This document shows positions 40,711-48,150 of a DNA stretch of 64,000 bases, piece by piece (the first letter of the stretch is position 1; every line of letters begins with the position of its first letter). Position numbers and translations under genes: made by a program. The notes beneath the pieces were generated by a model, which was not told the origin of the DNA, made no database searches, and saw only the letters and a list, made by a program, of their open reading frames with translations. This DNA is from Desulfovibrionaceae bacterium. Lineage in GTDB: Bacteria; Desulfobacterota; Desulfovibrionia; Desulfovibrionales; Desulfovibrionaceae. The stretch is from the NCBI GenBank assembly GCA_910575755.1, contig CAJTFO010000004.1, forward strand, positions 16,494-80,493, in the 5' to 3' direction.

Positions 40711-40883
40711 CACAATGACTGTCAGTGAAGTGAATTTGATCAATACCTGACAAACCCTTTTTTAGCAAGCTTTACCCTGAAATAAAAATCCCTTGCCTGC
40801 CGTCAAGGCAAATCTGCTATAAATTCATCTTAGTTATAAATAGCCTCCTCCCTTTTTGCTCCCGTTCACTGACAGTCATTGTG
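40711..40883. repeat. 173-bp segment bounded by perfect 19-bp inverted repeats
   Basis: CACAATGACTGTCAGTGAA at 40711-40729 recurs as its exact reverse complement at 40865-40883. The enclosed 135 bp is AT-rich and contains no gene. It lies between the terminator at 40635-40674 and the first glycosyltransferase start at 40973, so it holds the likely promoter of the glycan locus. Such a layout is that of invertible promoter segments, but no recombinase is in the window. The rest of 40544-40972 holds no other gene that I can support. Confidence 0.75.
40779..40823. promoter_or_regulatory. Promoter-like elements inside the inverted-repeat segment, facing both ways
   Basis: Rightward: TTGCCT (40793-40798) and TATAAA (40818-40823), spacer 19 bp, pointing to the glycan genes. 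Leftward: TTGACG (40806-40801) and TATTTC (40784-40779), spacer 16 bp. The leftward pair would face the glycan genes if the segment were inverted. Neither is a perfect promoter, so the current ON/OFF state is unclear. Confidence 0.35.
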
Positions 40884-40972
40884 ACGGCATTTGCCGACCG
40901 TGCCCGCCGCCCTCAAAGCTCACGGCATGGCTTGCGGCTGTTCTCACTGCCGTCATGAAAGAGGAGCGCAAC

Positions 40973-41995
40973 ATGGGAGAGCGGAACGCGGGCATGCCTC
41001 GCGCCGGGCACGGGCCGGATGCAACGGCACAGCCGCGTATCGGCGTTGTCATCCTCAACTATAACGGCTGGCAGGACACCATTGTCTGCGCGGAATCCGT
41101 GCTGGCCGGCGCCGAGCCTCCCTCCTGGCTGGTTGTGGTGGACAACGCCTCGCCCGATGACAGTGTGCGCTGGCTGCGCCATTGGGCCGCCGGGCGCATG
41201 GATTTTGCCCTGCCGGAACTGGGCGCGCCCAGGCCATGCCCCAAACCCCTGCCCCTGCTGGAGCTGGATGAGGATGCGGCCCGCCACGCCGCGCCCGCGC
41301 CGCTGACATTGCTGCGCCGCCACAGCAATGCGGGCTACGCGGCGGGCAACAATGCGGGCATGCGACTGCTTATGACCTGGGGCGCGGATGCCGTATGGAT
41401 TCTCAACAATGACACCATAGTGGACGCCAACTGCCTGGGGGCCATGCGCCGGCGGCTTTTTGCCAAGCAGCGCCCCGGCCTGTGCGGTTCGCTGGTCTGC
41501 TATCAGGGCAGCGGCCTTGTGCAATGCCGCGCGGGCGGACACACCAACAGATGGACCGGCCTCTCTGTACTGGACGGAGGCAGGGAAAGTGTGGCTCAGG
41601 CCAGACGCGCGGACGCGGCCCAGGTGGAGAACCGCCTCAATTTCATCTACGGGGCCAGCGTCATGGTCAGCCGCGACTTTATTGAGCAGGTGGGCCTCAT
41701 GGACGAGCGCTATTTCCTTTACTGCGAAGAACAGGACTGGGCTTACAGCGCCAGGGGCCGCTTTGACTTCGCCTACGCGCCGGACGCCATCGTCTGGCAC
41801 AAGGAAGGGGCCAGCACGGGCTTTTCCCACGCCGGCTTCAACGCGCGCCGCCTGCTTACGCTGATCCGAAGCCGCCTGCGGCTCACGGCCAAGCATCTGC
41901 CCCTGGCCCTGCCCTCGGTCTGCCTGAGCATGGTCTTTGCCGCCGCGCGCATGGCCTGCCGACGGCTGGGACGCGGGCTCTGGAGCGCGTCATGA
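40973..41995 (+). CDS. Family 2 glycosyltransferase
   Basis: The 340-residue protein shows the GT2 start RIGVVILNYNGWQDTIVC. The acidic WILNNDTIVD (DxD-like metal/sugar-nucleotide site) follows, and the acceptor-side segment ERYFLYCEEQDWAYSARGR fits rhamnosyltransferase-like GT2 enzymes. A basic helical C-terminus may touch the membrane. I chose ATG 40973 because GAGGAG lies 7 bases upstream. Its stop overlaps the start of the methyltransferase gene (ATGA). It is the first gene of the glycan locus and transfers an unknown sugar. Confidence 0.88.
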   Translation: MGERNAGMPRAGHGPDATAQPRIGVVILNYNGWQDTIVCAESVLAGAEPPSWLVVVDNASPDDSVRWLRHWAAGRMDFALPELGAPRPCPKPLPLLELDEDAARHAAPAPLTLLRRHSNAGYAAGNNAGMRLLMTWGADAVWILNNDTIVDANCLGAMRRRLFAKQRPGLCGSLVCYQGSGLVQCRAGGHTNRWTGLSVLDGGRESVAQARRADAAQVENRLNFIYGASVMVSRDFIEQVGLMDERYFLYCEEQDWAYSARGRFDFAYAPDAIVWHKEGASTGFSHAGFNARRLLTLIRSRLRLTAKHLPLALPSVCLSMVFAAARMACRRLGRGLWSAS

Positions 41996-42611
41996 TAAAA
42001 CTGCCGTATTTTCTGAAAAACCGCCTCCGCTACCGCGCCTTGCAGTTCGTCCGCAGACGTTTTCCCCGCATGATGCACGGCATTCCCAAGCGGGCGCTCG
42101 CATTGACCCGGATTTTACACGCTCAGGGCATAGAGCCTGAGCGCGCGGCCGAAATCGGCGTCTGGCGCGGACATTCCTCAATTGTTTTTTGCCGCTTATG
42201 GGCATCCCTAAAAGAATATCACTGTATTGACAGTTGGGCTAACTACGCGGACTACAGCGATTCAGGCGACGCCATCGCCGAAAATGATTTTAACGTTGAT
42301 AAAGCCATATTTCTGGACAGAATATCTCCATTTAACCATATAGTATCTATTCATGAAGGATTTTCATCTGATATAAGCAGTAAATTTTCTGATAAATATT
42401 TTGATTTCATTTTTATAGACGCAAATCACGCCTATGAATATGTCAAAAAAGACATTGCGTCCTGGCTCCCCAAAGTTCGGGGGGGGGGGTACTGGCAGGC
42501 CATGACTTTGACGCACCGCCCTATCCAGGAGTTCGCAAAGCCGTGGAAGAGATGATTCCATATCCAGTCTATCTTGCGGAAGATCATGTCTGGTGGACTG
42601 TTGTTCCATAA
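41992..42611 (+). CDS. SAM-dependent methyltransferase, out of frame at a poly-G tract
   Basis: As read, the frame runs from ATG 41992 to a stop at 42555 and ends in unlike sequence after the G run. In the +1 frame after the run, the conserved end of a Methyltransf_24-type enzyme appears: LAGHDFDAPPYPGVRKAVEE to WWTVVP, stop at 42611. The SAM motif AAEIGVWRGHSS and IFIDANHAYEYVKKDI lie before the run. Eleven G at 42479-42489 put it out of frame; nine or twelve G would restore about 205-206 residues. It should methylate a sugar or glycan when in frame. It overlaps the GT2 gene before it by 4 bp. Confidence 0.85.
42479..42489 (+). repeat. Poly-G(11) tract inside the methyltransferase gene
   Basis: Eleven consecutive G follow GTTC in the conserved GG-V-L-A-G-H-D region of the methyltransferase. 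The in-frame lengths are 9 or 12, so this copy is out of frame by one base. Such tracts slip during replication. Confidence 0.95.
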
Positions 42612-42630
42612 GAGAGAGGAAGTATAGTCT

Positions 42631-43596
42631 ATGCAACCCATGAATAAGGCATGGTGCGTACAGATTGACGTGACCAATTACTGTGTGCGCTCATGCCTGT
42701 ATTGCTCCAGATACAATCGCCACTTGCGTCCTGATCAACGCGCGCACATGCCGGTGGAGACATTCAGCGCCGCCTTGCGCAGCCTGCGCCACTGGCCGGG
42801 CAAGATTGGCGTCATCGGCGGCGAACCGCTGCTGCATCCAGAGTTCAAAACCCTCAACGCCTTGCTGCGGCGGCACTTCCCCCCTCATCACAGCCTGCGC
42901 GCAAGACTCGTGGCCCTGCTGAAAAGGAGGCCGCTGCCTGCCAATAAAAAGCTGGGGCTCTGGACTTCCGGCCTGCCCGGCACCCCTCTTGCCGACCCAC
43001 GGCATGACCCGGATATTGCCGCAACATATGGTTTCATTGCCTATAATCCTCATGATGCGGAACAGATGAAAAAGTGCCGGCATCAGCCACTGACTGTGGC
43101 CATCAGAGAAGCCGTGCCGGATGAGGCCCTCATGTGGCAGCTCATTGATAATTGCTGGGTGCAGCGCACCTGGTGCCCCAGCATAACCCACAAGGGAGCC
43201 TATTTCTGCGAGGTGGCCGCCGCGCAGGATATTTTGCTGAACGATGGGGCCAATGCCTGGCCCATTGAACCGGGGTGGTGGAGCGCCCCCCCCAACTCAA
43301 GGGAATTTCTCGCGCAGAAAGAGGCCCTCTGCCCCAATTGCGGCATGGCCATCCCCATGGAACGCGAACTGCTGCTCAAGCAGAGCGAAAAGATAAGCCC
43401 TCAACTTCTGGAAGCATTCCGCGCCCGAAAACTGAAGAGAATACATGAACAGGATGTTGAAATCTTCAGCGGAACATTCAGCAAGGAAGAGCTGCAACAG
43501 AATATTCTGAGCTGGTATCCCGGCAATTACCGCGAAGATGTGAAGCCGGACGAACAGGCCCGCGAAGGGCGCGGCTTTCCCGGCGAGCTGCGCTGA
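42631..43596 (+). CDS. Radical SAM protein of the glycan locus
   Basis: The 321-residue protein carries the radical SAM cluster motif CVRSCLYC (CxxxCxxC, residues 18-25) after WCVQIDVTNY. IGVIGGEPLLHPEF forms the SAM-binding GGEP segment. A C-terminal half with GAYFCEVAAAQD and CPNCGMA suggests an extra Cys-bound site, like a reduced SPASM domain. The reaction is unknown; in a glycan cluster it may modify a sugar or a linked group. An eight-C run (43286-43293) lies in frame at the codons for APP. It starts 19 bp after the ON-frame methyltransferase stop. Confidence 0.85.
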   Translation: MQPMNKAWCVQIDVTNYCVRSCLYCSRYNRHLRPDQRAHMPVETFSAALRSLRHWPGKIGVIGGEPLLHPEFKTLNALLRRHFPPHHSLRARLVALLKRRPLPANKKLGLWTSGLPGTPLADPRHDPDIAATYGFIAYNPHDAEQMKKCRHQPLTVAIREAVPDEALMWQLIDNCWVQRTWCPSITHKGAYFCEVAAAQDILLNDGANAWPIEPGWWSAPPNSREFLAQKEALCPNCGMAIPMERELLLKQSEKISPQLLEAFRARKLKRIHEQDVEIFSGTFSKEELQQNILSWYPGNYREDVKPDEQAREGRGFPGELR

Positions 43597-43606
43597 AGGG
43601 GGAATC

Positions 43607-44431
43607 ATGTCCATTGAAGTGCTGACCATGTGGTATAATGAAGCGCAACTGGCCCCCTACTTTCTGAAGCATTATGCCTATGCCGACAGAATCACCCTGC
43701 TGTATGACGCCGACACCAGCGACAATACGCTGGAGATCGTCAGATCCGCCCCCAATGTCTCTGTGATTCCCTTTCATTTTCCCGACATGATGGACGATGA
43801 GCTGAAGCGGGATTTTCTGAACGCACAGTACAGGCAGAGCCAATGCGACTGGGTTTTGTGCGTCGATGCCGATGAATTTGTGTTTTATAAAGAAGCAGAA
43901 ACATTTGTGTATGACCTGCATGATTTTTTGGCGGAAAGATCAAAATATGACGTTTTTTATGTGACACTCTACCAGATCTACCGCCATGCCGATGACATGG
44001 ATCTGAACCCCCGGGAATATCCTGTACCGCAACGCAGGCATGGCGATCCCAATGTCACACATGGCATGAACGCCCTCTATAACAAGCCCGCTCTTGTGCG
44101 GACCGGGCTGAATATACAGTGGACTCCGGGTTGCCACGCGGTCAAGCTGTATTCCCCTCCCCTGCGGACATTGGGCCTGAGAAGAGCCGTCCGAATGTTT
44201 TTTCATGAACATACCCTCCCCTCGCTGAAAATAGCGCCATTCCCCTTGCTCGGCGCGCACTGGTCAATGGCTGACCCCTCATTTGCCGTTGAACGCCGCG
44301 TCAAGAACAGAAGGGAGCGTCAAAGCAAAAACAATCTGACCAAGGGAATGACACGACAGCATCATACTATAACAGAAGAAAGCATTATGTCCGAATTTAA
44401 CCAACATATGCACGATGTTTTGTTATTTTAG
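43607..44431 (+). CDS. Glycosyltransferase (GT2-related, PF13704-like)
   Basis: The 274-residue protein begins SIEVLTMWYNEAQLAPYFLKHY, the start of Glyco_tranf_2_4-type enzymes, and has the DxD site in CVDADEFVFY. The later segment LYNKPALVRTGL and the His-rich RMFFHEHTLP fit the family pattern. It would transfer a sugar to the glycan or to a lipid/protein carrier. GGGGG precedes the ATG at 43607. GC content falls towards its 3' end, where the AT-rich part of the locus begins. Confidence 0.8.
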   Translation: MSIEVLTMWYNEAQLAPYFLKHYAYADRITLLYDADTSDNTLEIVRSAPNVSVIPFHFPDMMDDELKRDFLNAQYRQSQCDWVLCVDADEFVFYKEAETFVYDLHDFLAERSKYDVFYVTLYQIYRHADDMDLNPREYPVPQRRHGDPNVTHGMNALYNKPALVRTGLNIQWTPGCHAVKLYSPPLRTLGLRRAVRMFFHEHTLPSLKIAPFPLLGAHWSMADPSFAVERRVKNRRERQSKNNLTKGMTRQHHTITEESIMSEFNQHMHDVLLF

Positions 44432-44468
44432 CAAATAATAGCAGAATATATAATAATTTGAGGTTAAA

Positions 44469-45398
44469 ATGTTTGAAAATTTAAACTACTCTCACAGTCG
44501 CATTGCATTGCTTGCAAAGCTGAATAATGCGACAAACTATCTTGAGATAGGAGTACAGTCAGGATTCACTTTTTTATCTGTCGATCTGCCATTGAAAGTG
44601 GCTGTTGATCCTTATTTAAAATTCAATCCTCTTGATCGCAAAAAAGATGGGGAATATTTTTTTCAAATGTCTTCAAATGATTTTTTCGGGGGTCTAGCTG
44701 GCAACTCTCCAGTTGTACAGGAACTTTATGCAAAAAATAAACTTGCATTTGACATTATTTTCATTGATGGGCTGCATACATATAAACAATCATACAAAGA
44801 TTTTATAAACTCACTTGCTTATTCACATGAAAAAACATTATTTATAATAGATGATACAATACCATGCGATATATACAGCGCTATAAATAATCAAGAAAAA
44901 TCTCTTTCTGAAAGACGTCGCGCGTGCATGTATGGCACTCCCTGGCATGGAGATGTCTATAAAACAATATTTACAATACATGATTATCATCCAGATATTT
45001 CATATTGTACCATCCTTAATGCCGGAAACCCACAAACGATCTTGTGGAAGACAAAAAAAGAACGCTCCCAAAAAAAATTTAAGTCAATAGACGATATAAA
45101 TAATATGTCATTTTATGACATGATAAGCAATGCCAGATTATTAATGCCGACAAGTATAGAAGAGCTGCCAAAACATATATTCAATTATCTTGATCCTGAT
45201 CAAGATGCAAACATAGCAATATTTGAAAAATCAATCTGGATCAATTCACTGCCATATATCAATAATACGATTTATAATATAAATAAATCCTGTGAAGTAT
45301 GCATTCAAGCAATCATGAACTCATGTAGTTGGAAAATTACCAAACCACTGCGATTTTTGCGGCACGCTCTCACAAAGATATCATCAAAAACATTATAG
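44469..45398 (+). CDS. SAM-dependent methyltransferase-like protein (AT-rich)
   Basis: The 309-residue protein has a Methyltransf_24-type core: NYLEIGVQSGFTFLSVD (SAM motif I), FDIIFIDGLHTYKQSYKDF and FIIDDTIPCD. The C-terminal 100 residues contain SWKITKPLRFLRHAL, a tail frequently seen in glycosyltransferase-locus proteins. It is strongly AT-rich compared with the chromosome, as expected for transferred glycan genes. A role in methylating the glycan is inferred from position and fold. Confidence 0.75.
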   Translation: MFENLNYSHSRIALLAKLNNATNYLEIGVQSGFTFLSVDLPLKVAVDPYLKFNPLDRKKDGEYFFQMSSNDFFGGLAGNSPVVQELYAKNKLAFDIIFIDGLHTYKQSYKDFINSLAYSHEKTLFIIDDTIPCDIYSAINNQEKSLSERRRACMYGTPWHGDVYKTIFTIHDYHPDISYCTILNAGNPQTILWKTKKERSQKKFKSIDDINNMSFYDMISNARLLMPTSIEELPKHIFNYLDPDQDANIAIFEKSIWINSLPYINNTIYNINKSCEVCIQAIMNSCSWKITKPLRFLRHALTKISSKTL

Positions 45399-45415
45399 CA
45401 TAAAAGAGAATCAAT

Positions 45416-47263
45416 ATGCTGTCATATATTCGCAAATGTATACAATTTTTGATTCAATTTATACGCAAATATTTACCAGGACTTTTTTATCTATTGAAAA
45501 ATAACGACTTTGTGTCTTCTCTGCATCAGACACTTTTTCCGTTAACCACAACAACTATACACTACGATGAAGAGCACCTGCGCCTGAAAGAATATCTGCA
45601 TACGCCCAAAGACGGGCGCATTGTCTTTTATACAGCCATTGCGGGCGAGTATTCCCGCCTGCTGCCGCCCGCGCGGCTCATGCCAGGGGCGCGCTATGTC
45701 TGCTTTTCGGATTCACCAAAGCCCACATATGGCATCTGGGCCATTCGCCCCCTGCCCAAGACTTTTGCGGAGTCTCCCCGCTGGGCCAGCCGCTGGTGCA
45801 AGCTGCATCCGCACGAGCTGTTCCCGGATGCGGAAGTGGTCATATGGCTGGACGGCAACATAGTCATCAACGGCGACATGGAAGCGTACATCCAGCGCGT
45901 TATAAGCAGCGGCCTGCCGGTCGGCATGATCCGCCACCCTGAGCGGCGTTGCGTCTATGAAGAGATTGCCGCCTGCCTGCGGCTGGGCAAGGACAGTGAA
46001 GAACGCCTTGAGCGCCAGCGTCAACGCTATGTCAGTCTTGGCCTGCCCGCCGCTAACGGCCTGTATGAAACCAATGTTATCATCAATAACATCAAACACC
46101 CCGGTCTGTCAGAACTGTATGACGCCTGGTGGCGGGAACTTTCGGAACAAAGTTGGAGAGATCAGATAAGCCTTTCCTATGTATTACATGCACTACGTCT
46201 CACGCCCTGCGAGTTCTTACCAGAGGGAATCTCCGCAAAAAATAGTGAATTCTTCATTTTTTTAAAGCATGAGGCCACATTCAGGGCACATATAGACGAC
46301 CAGTCCCTGTTCTCCACAGAAGTGACTTTTCCCTCTCCTCCGGTCTCTTTTGCCGAATATGGCCGACAACACCCGCACAGCCTGGAGGCGGCAGCGCCTC
46401 ACAGGGCGGATGTCATCGTACCCGTACATAATGCGCTGGGCCATGCGCGGGCGTGCTTTGCCTCCCTGCTGCCCACACTGCGGGCAAAAGACGGACTCAT
46501 CATTGTCAATGACCTGTCAGATGCCGAAACCAGCGGCTGGCTGCGGGCCTTTGCGCAGTCTGACGCGCGGGTCAGGCTGCTCGAAAATGAAACGAATCTT
46601 GGCTATACCGGCAGCGCCAACCGGGGCTTGCGGGCCTCGGACGCCCCGTTCAGAGTCATGCTGAACAGCGATACCGTTGTTTGCCCCGGCTGGCTGGAAA
46701 AAATGCTTCTGGTGGCCTATGGCGACGACAAAACCGGCATTGTCGGCCCGCTGTCCAACGCGGCTTCGTACCAGTCTGTTCCTTCTCTGAGCCCCGCCGA
46801 GAACAATACACCCATCAATGTCCTGCCGCGTGGCAAAAGCGTCAGAGATATGGACAGGCTCTGCGAAGAGTCCGCGCCGTGGGGGCTGTATCCCTCGGTA
46901 GCCCTGATTCATGGCTTTTGTTTCGGCATACGTCAGGAAGTCATCAACACCATAGGATTTTTTGATGAAATCAACTTCGGCCGCTTTTTCGGAGAAGAAA
47001 ACGACTACTCGCTGAGGGCGGCGCAAGCCGGGTTTATCCTGCGCGTGGCGACCCCTGTATATATTTATCACGCAAAATCAAAAAGCATCAGCACAGAGAT
47101 ACGAACGTCTCATGTTGGCAAGGCAAGCCGTAGATTACATAAAATTTATGGTACAAAACGAGTTAATAATGCAATATATAAAACACTCAATACCCCAATT
47201 CTCATTTATATGCGAAATATATTCTCTAAATTTTATAATCAGTGTGATAAAAATGAAAAATAA
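45416..47263 (+). CDS. Two-domain glycosyltransferase: DUF616 + GT2
   Basis: The 615-residue protein joins two catalytic-type domains. The N-terminal half (about 65-300) matches DUF616 (TOD1/MUCI70-like), with VFYTAIAGEYSRLLPP, SRWCKLHPHELFPD and VVIWLDGNIVI. The C-terminal half (from about 335) is GT2, with ADVIVPVHNALGHARACF, FRVMLNSDTVVCPGWLEKM (DxD-like) and FFGEENDYSLRAAQAGF. One chain could add two linkages in order. The N-terminal 60 residues are AT-coded and basic-hydrophobic, possibly membrane-touching. Its 3' end overlaps the start of the next methyltransferase. Confidence 0.85.
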   Translation: MLSYIRKCIQFLIQFIRKYLPGLFYLLKNNDFVSSLHQTLFPLTTTTIHYDEEHLRLKEYLHTPKDGRIVFYTAIAGEYSRLLPPARLMPGARYVCFSDSPKPTYGIWAIRPLPKTFAESPRWASRWCKLHPHELFPDAEVVIWLDGNIVINGDMEAYIQRVISSGLPVGMIRHPERRCVYEEIAACLRLGKDSEERLERQRQRYVSLGLPAANGLYETNVIINNIKHPGLSELYDAWWRELSEQSWRDQISLSYVLHALRLTPCEFLPEGISAKNSEFFIFLKHEATFRAHIDDQSLFSTEVTFPSPPVSFAEYGRQHPHSLEAAAPHRADVIVPVHNALGHARACFASLLPTLRAKDGLIIVNDLSDAETSGWLRAFAQSDARVRLLENETNLGYTGSANRGLRASDAPFRVMLNSDTVVCPGWLEKMLLVAYGDDKTGIVGPLSNAASYQSVPSLSPAENNTPINVLPRGKSVRDMDRLCEESAPWGLYPSVALIHGFCFGIRQEVINTIGFFDEINFGRFFGEENDYSLRAAQAGFILRVATPVYIYHAKSKSISTEIRTSHVGKASRRLHKIYGTKRVNNAIYKTLNTPILIYMRNIFSKFYNQCDKNEK

Positions 47264-47990
47264 AATGTTAATATACTCTATCGTGCGTTCCACATATGTA
47301 AAATCTTTTATTAAATCAGTGCTCTTTCACAGAGGCAAGGCTCCCTCTTCCCTGCGGACTGATTATCATGCTCTGTTCATCCCGCCCAAAACAGTTTCGG
47401 ATGCCTCTCGACTACGGGAAACACTCAGAAAACATCACATAGGTTTTTTCGATTTCGGCTGCTCACGGGGTGGGGCAACATCAATGTTTTCACGTTATAC
47501 GGGCTTAACCGGCTTGGGTTTTGATCGCGACATGCATAAAATCAAACTTGCCCTCAAAAACGGATGCCATTGCAGTAACGCCGATATCCTCAGCATACCG
47601 GATGAGCCTTTTGTCCCATTTGTGATTATGTTTGATTTTCTGGAACATCTTGATTCACGAACGGCGGTTTATACTTTCATTGATAAAGCCTGCAAGGTAA
47701 GCAATGGCAATGTTTTTATCAGCCAGCCCTTTCATGACGCTGATCAACTGTTGTTCGCGGATGGCTTCAAAACGTACTACTCCCACTGGAATTGTCATAA
47801 AAACTCCACGACGACTACAGACTTTTTTCACCATTTATGGGAGTTAAGAGCGCATTCTGTCATATCCGACTTTCTCATTGGGTATAAGAATCCTATTCTC
47901 TCATCTGGTCATACATCTATTCACCCTTTACAATCCCCTATAGATTGTCACCAGTACGACATTGCAAAACATCCGCCAAAGGACCTATAA
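47253..47990 (+). CDS. Class I SAM methyltransferase of the glycan locus
   Basis: The 245-residue protein has the SAM motif FFDFGCSRGGATSMFSRY and the later FVIMFDFLEHL (motif II-like), then FISQPFHDADQLLF. I chose ATG 47253, which overlaps the upstream stop (47263) by 11 bp; an ATG at 47265 is possible. No good ribosome-binding site is seen, so translation may be coupled. The gene is AT-rich. It may methylate a sugar or cap the glycan. About 160 AT-rich bases without a gene separate it from the ABC transporter. Confidence 0.8.
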   Translation: MKNKMLIYSIVRSTYVKSFIKSVLFHRGKAPSSLRTDYHALFIPPKTVSDASRLRETLRKHHIGFFDFGCSRGGATSMFSRYTGLTGLGFDRDMHKIKLALKNGCHCSNADILSIPDEPFVPFVIMFDFLEHLDSRTAVYTFIDKACKVSNGNVFISQPFHDADQLLFADGFKTYYSHWNCHKNSTTTTDFFHHLWELRAHSVISDFLIGYKNPILSSGHTSIHPLQSPIDCHQYDIAKHPPKDL

Positions 47991-48150
47991 TGTTTTTATG
48001 AAGATCATTGTAATGATTGATGTTTCAGGAAATGGATATAAACCTATAAAGAAATTGCTTTGCGATCATATCGCCATAGACACAAAAAATTTTTAAGAAA
48101 ACTATATTATAATAATACAATACAAAAAATTCAGAAATTAATATAACGAT

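Noticed and set aside
40494-40743. Several short frames on both strands around the terminator at 40635
   Set aside because: They arise from the palindromic terminator read in different frames and have no ribosome-binding sites.
41992-42555. The 187-codon frame as a normal, complete methyltransferase
   Set aside because: Its last 22 residues after the G run are unlike the family, while the +1 frame gives the conserved GHD and C-terminal WW segment right at the run.
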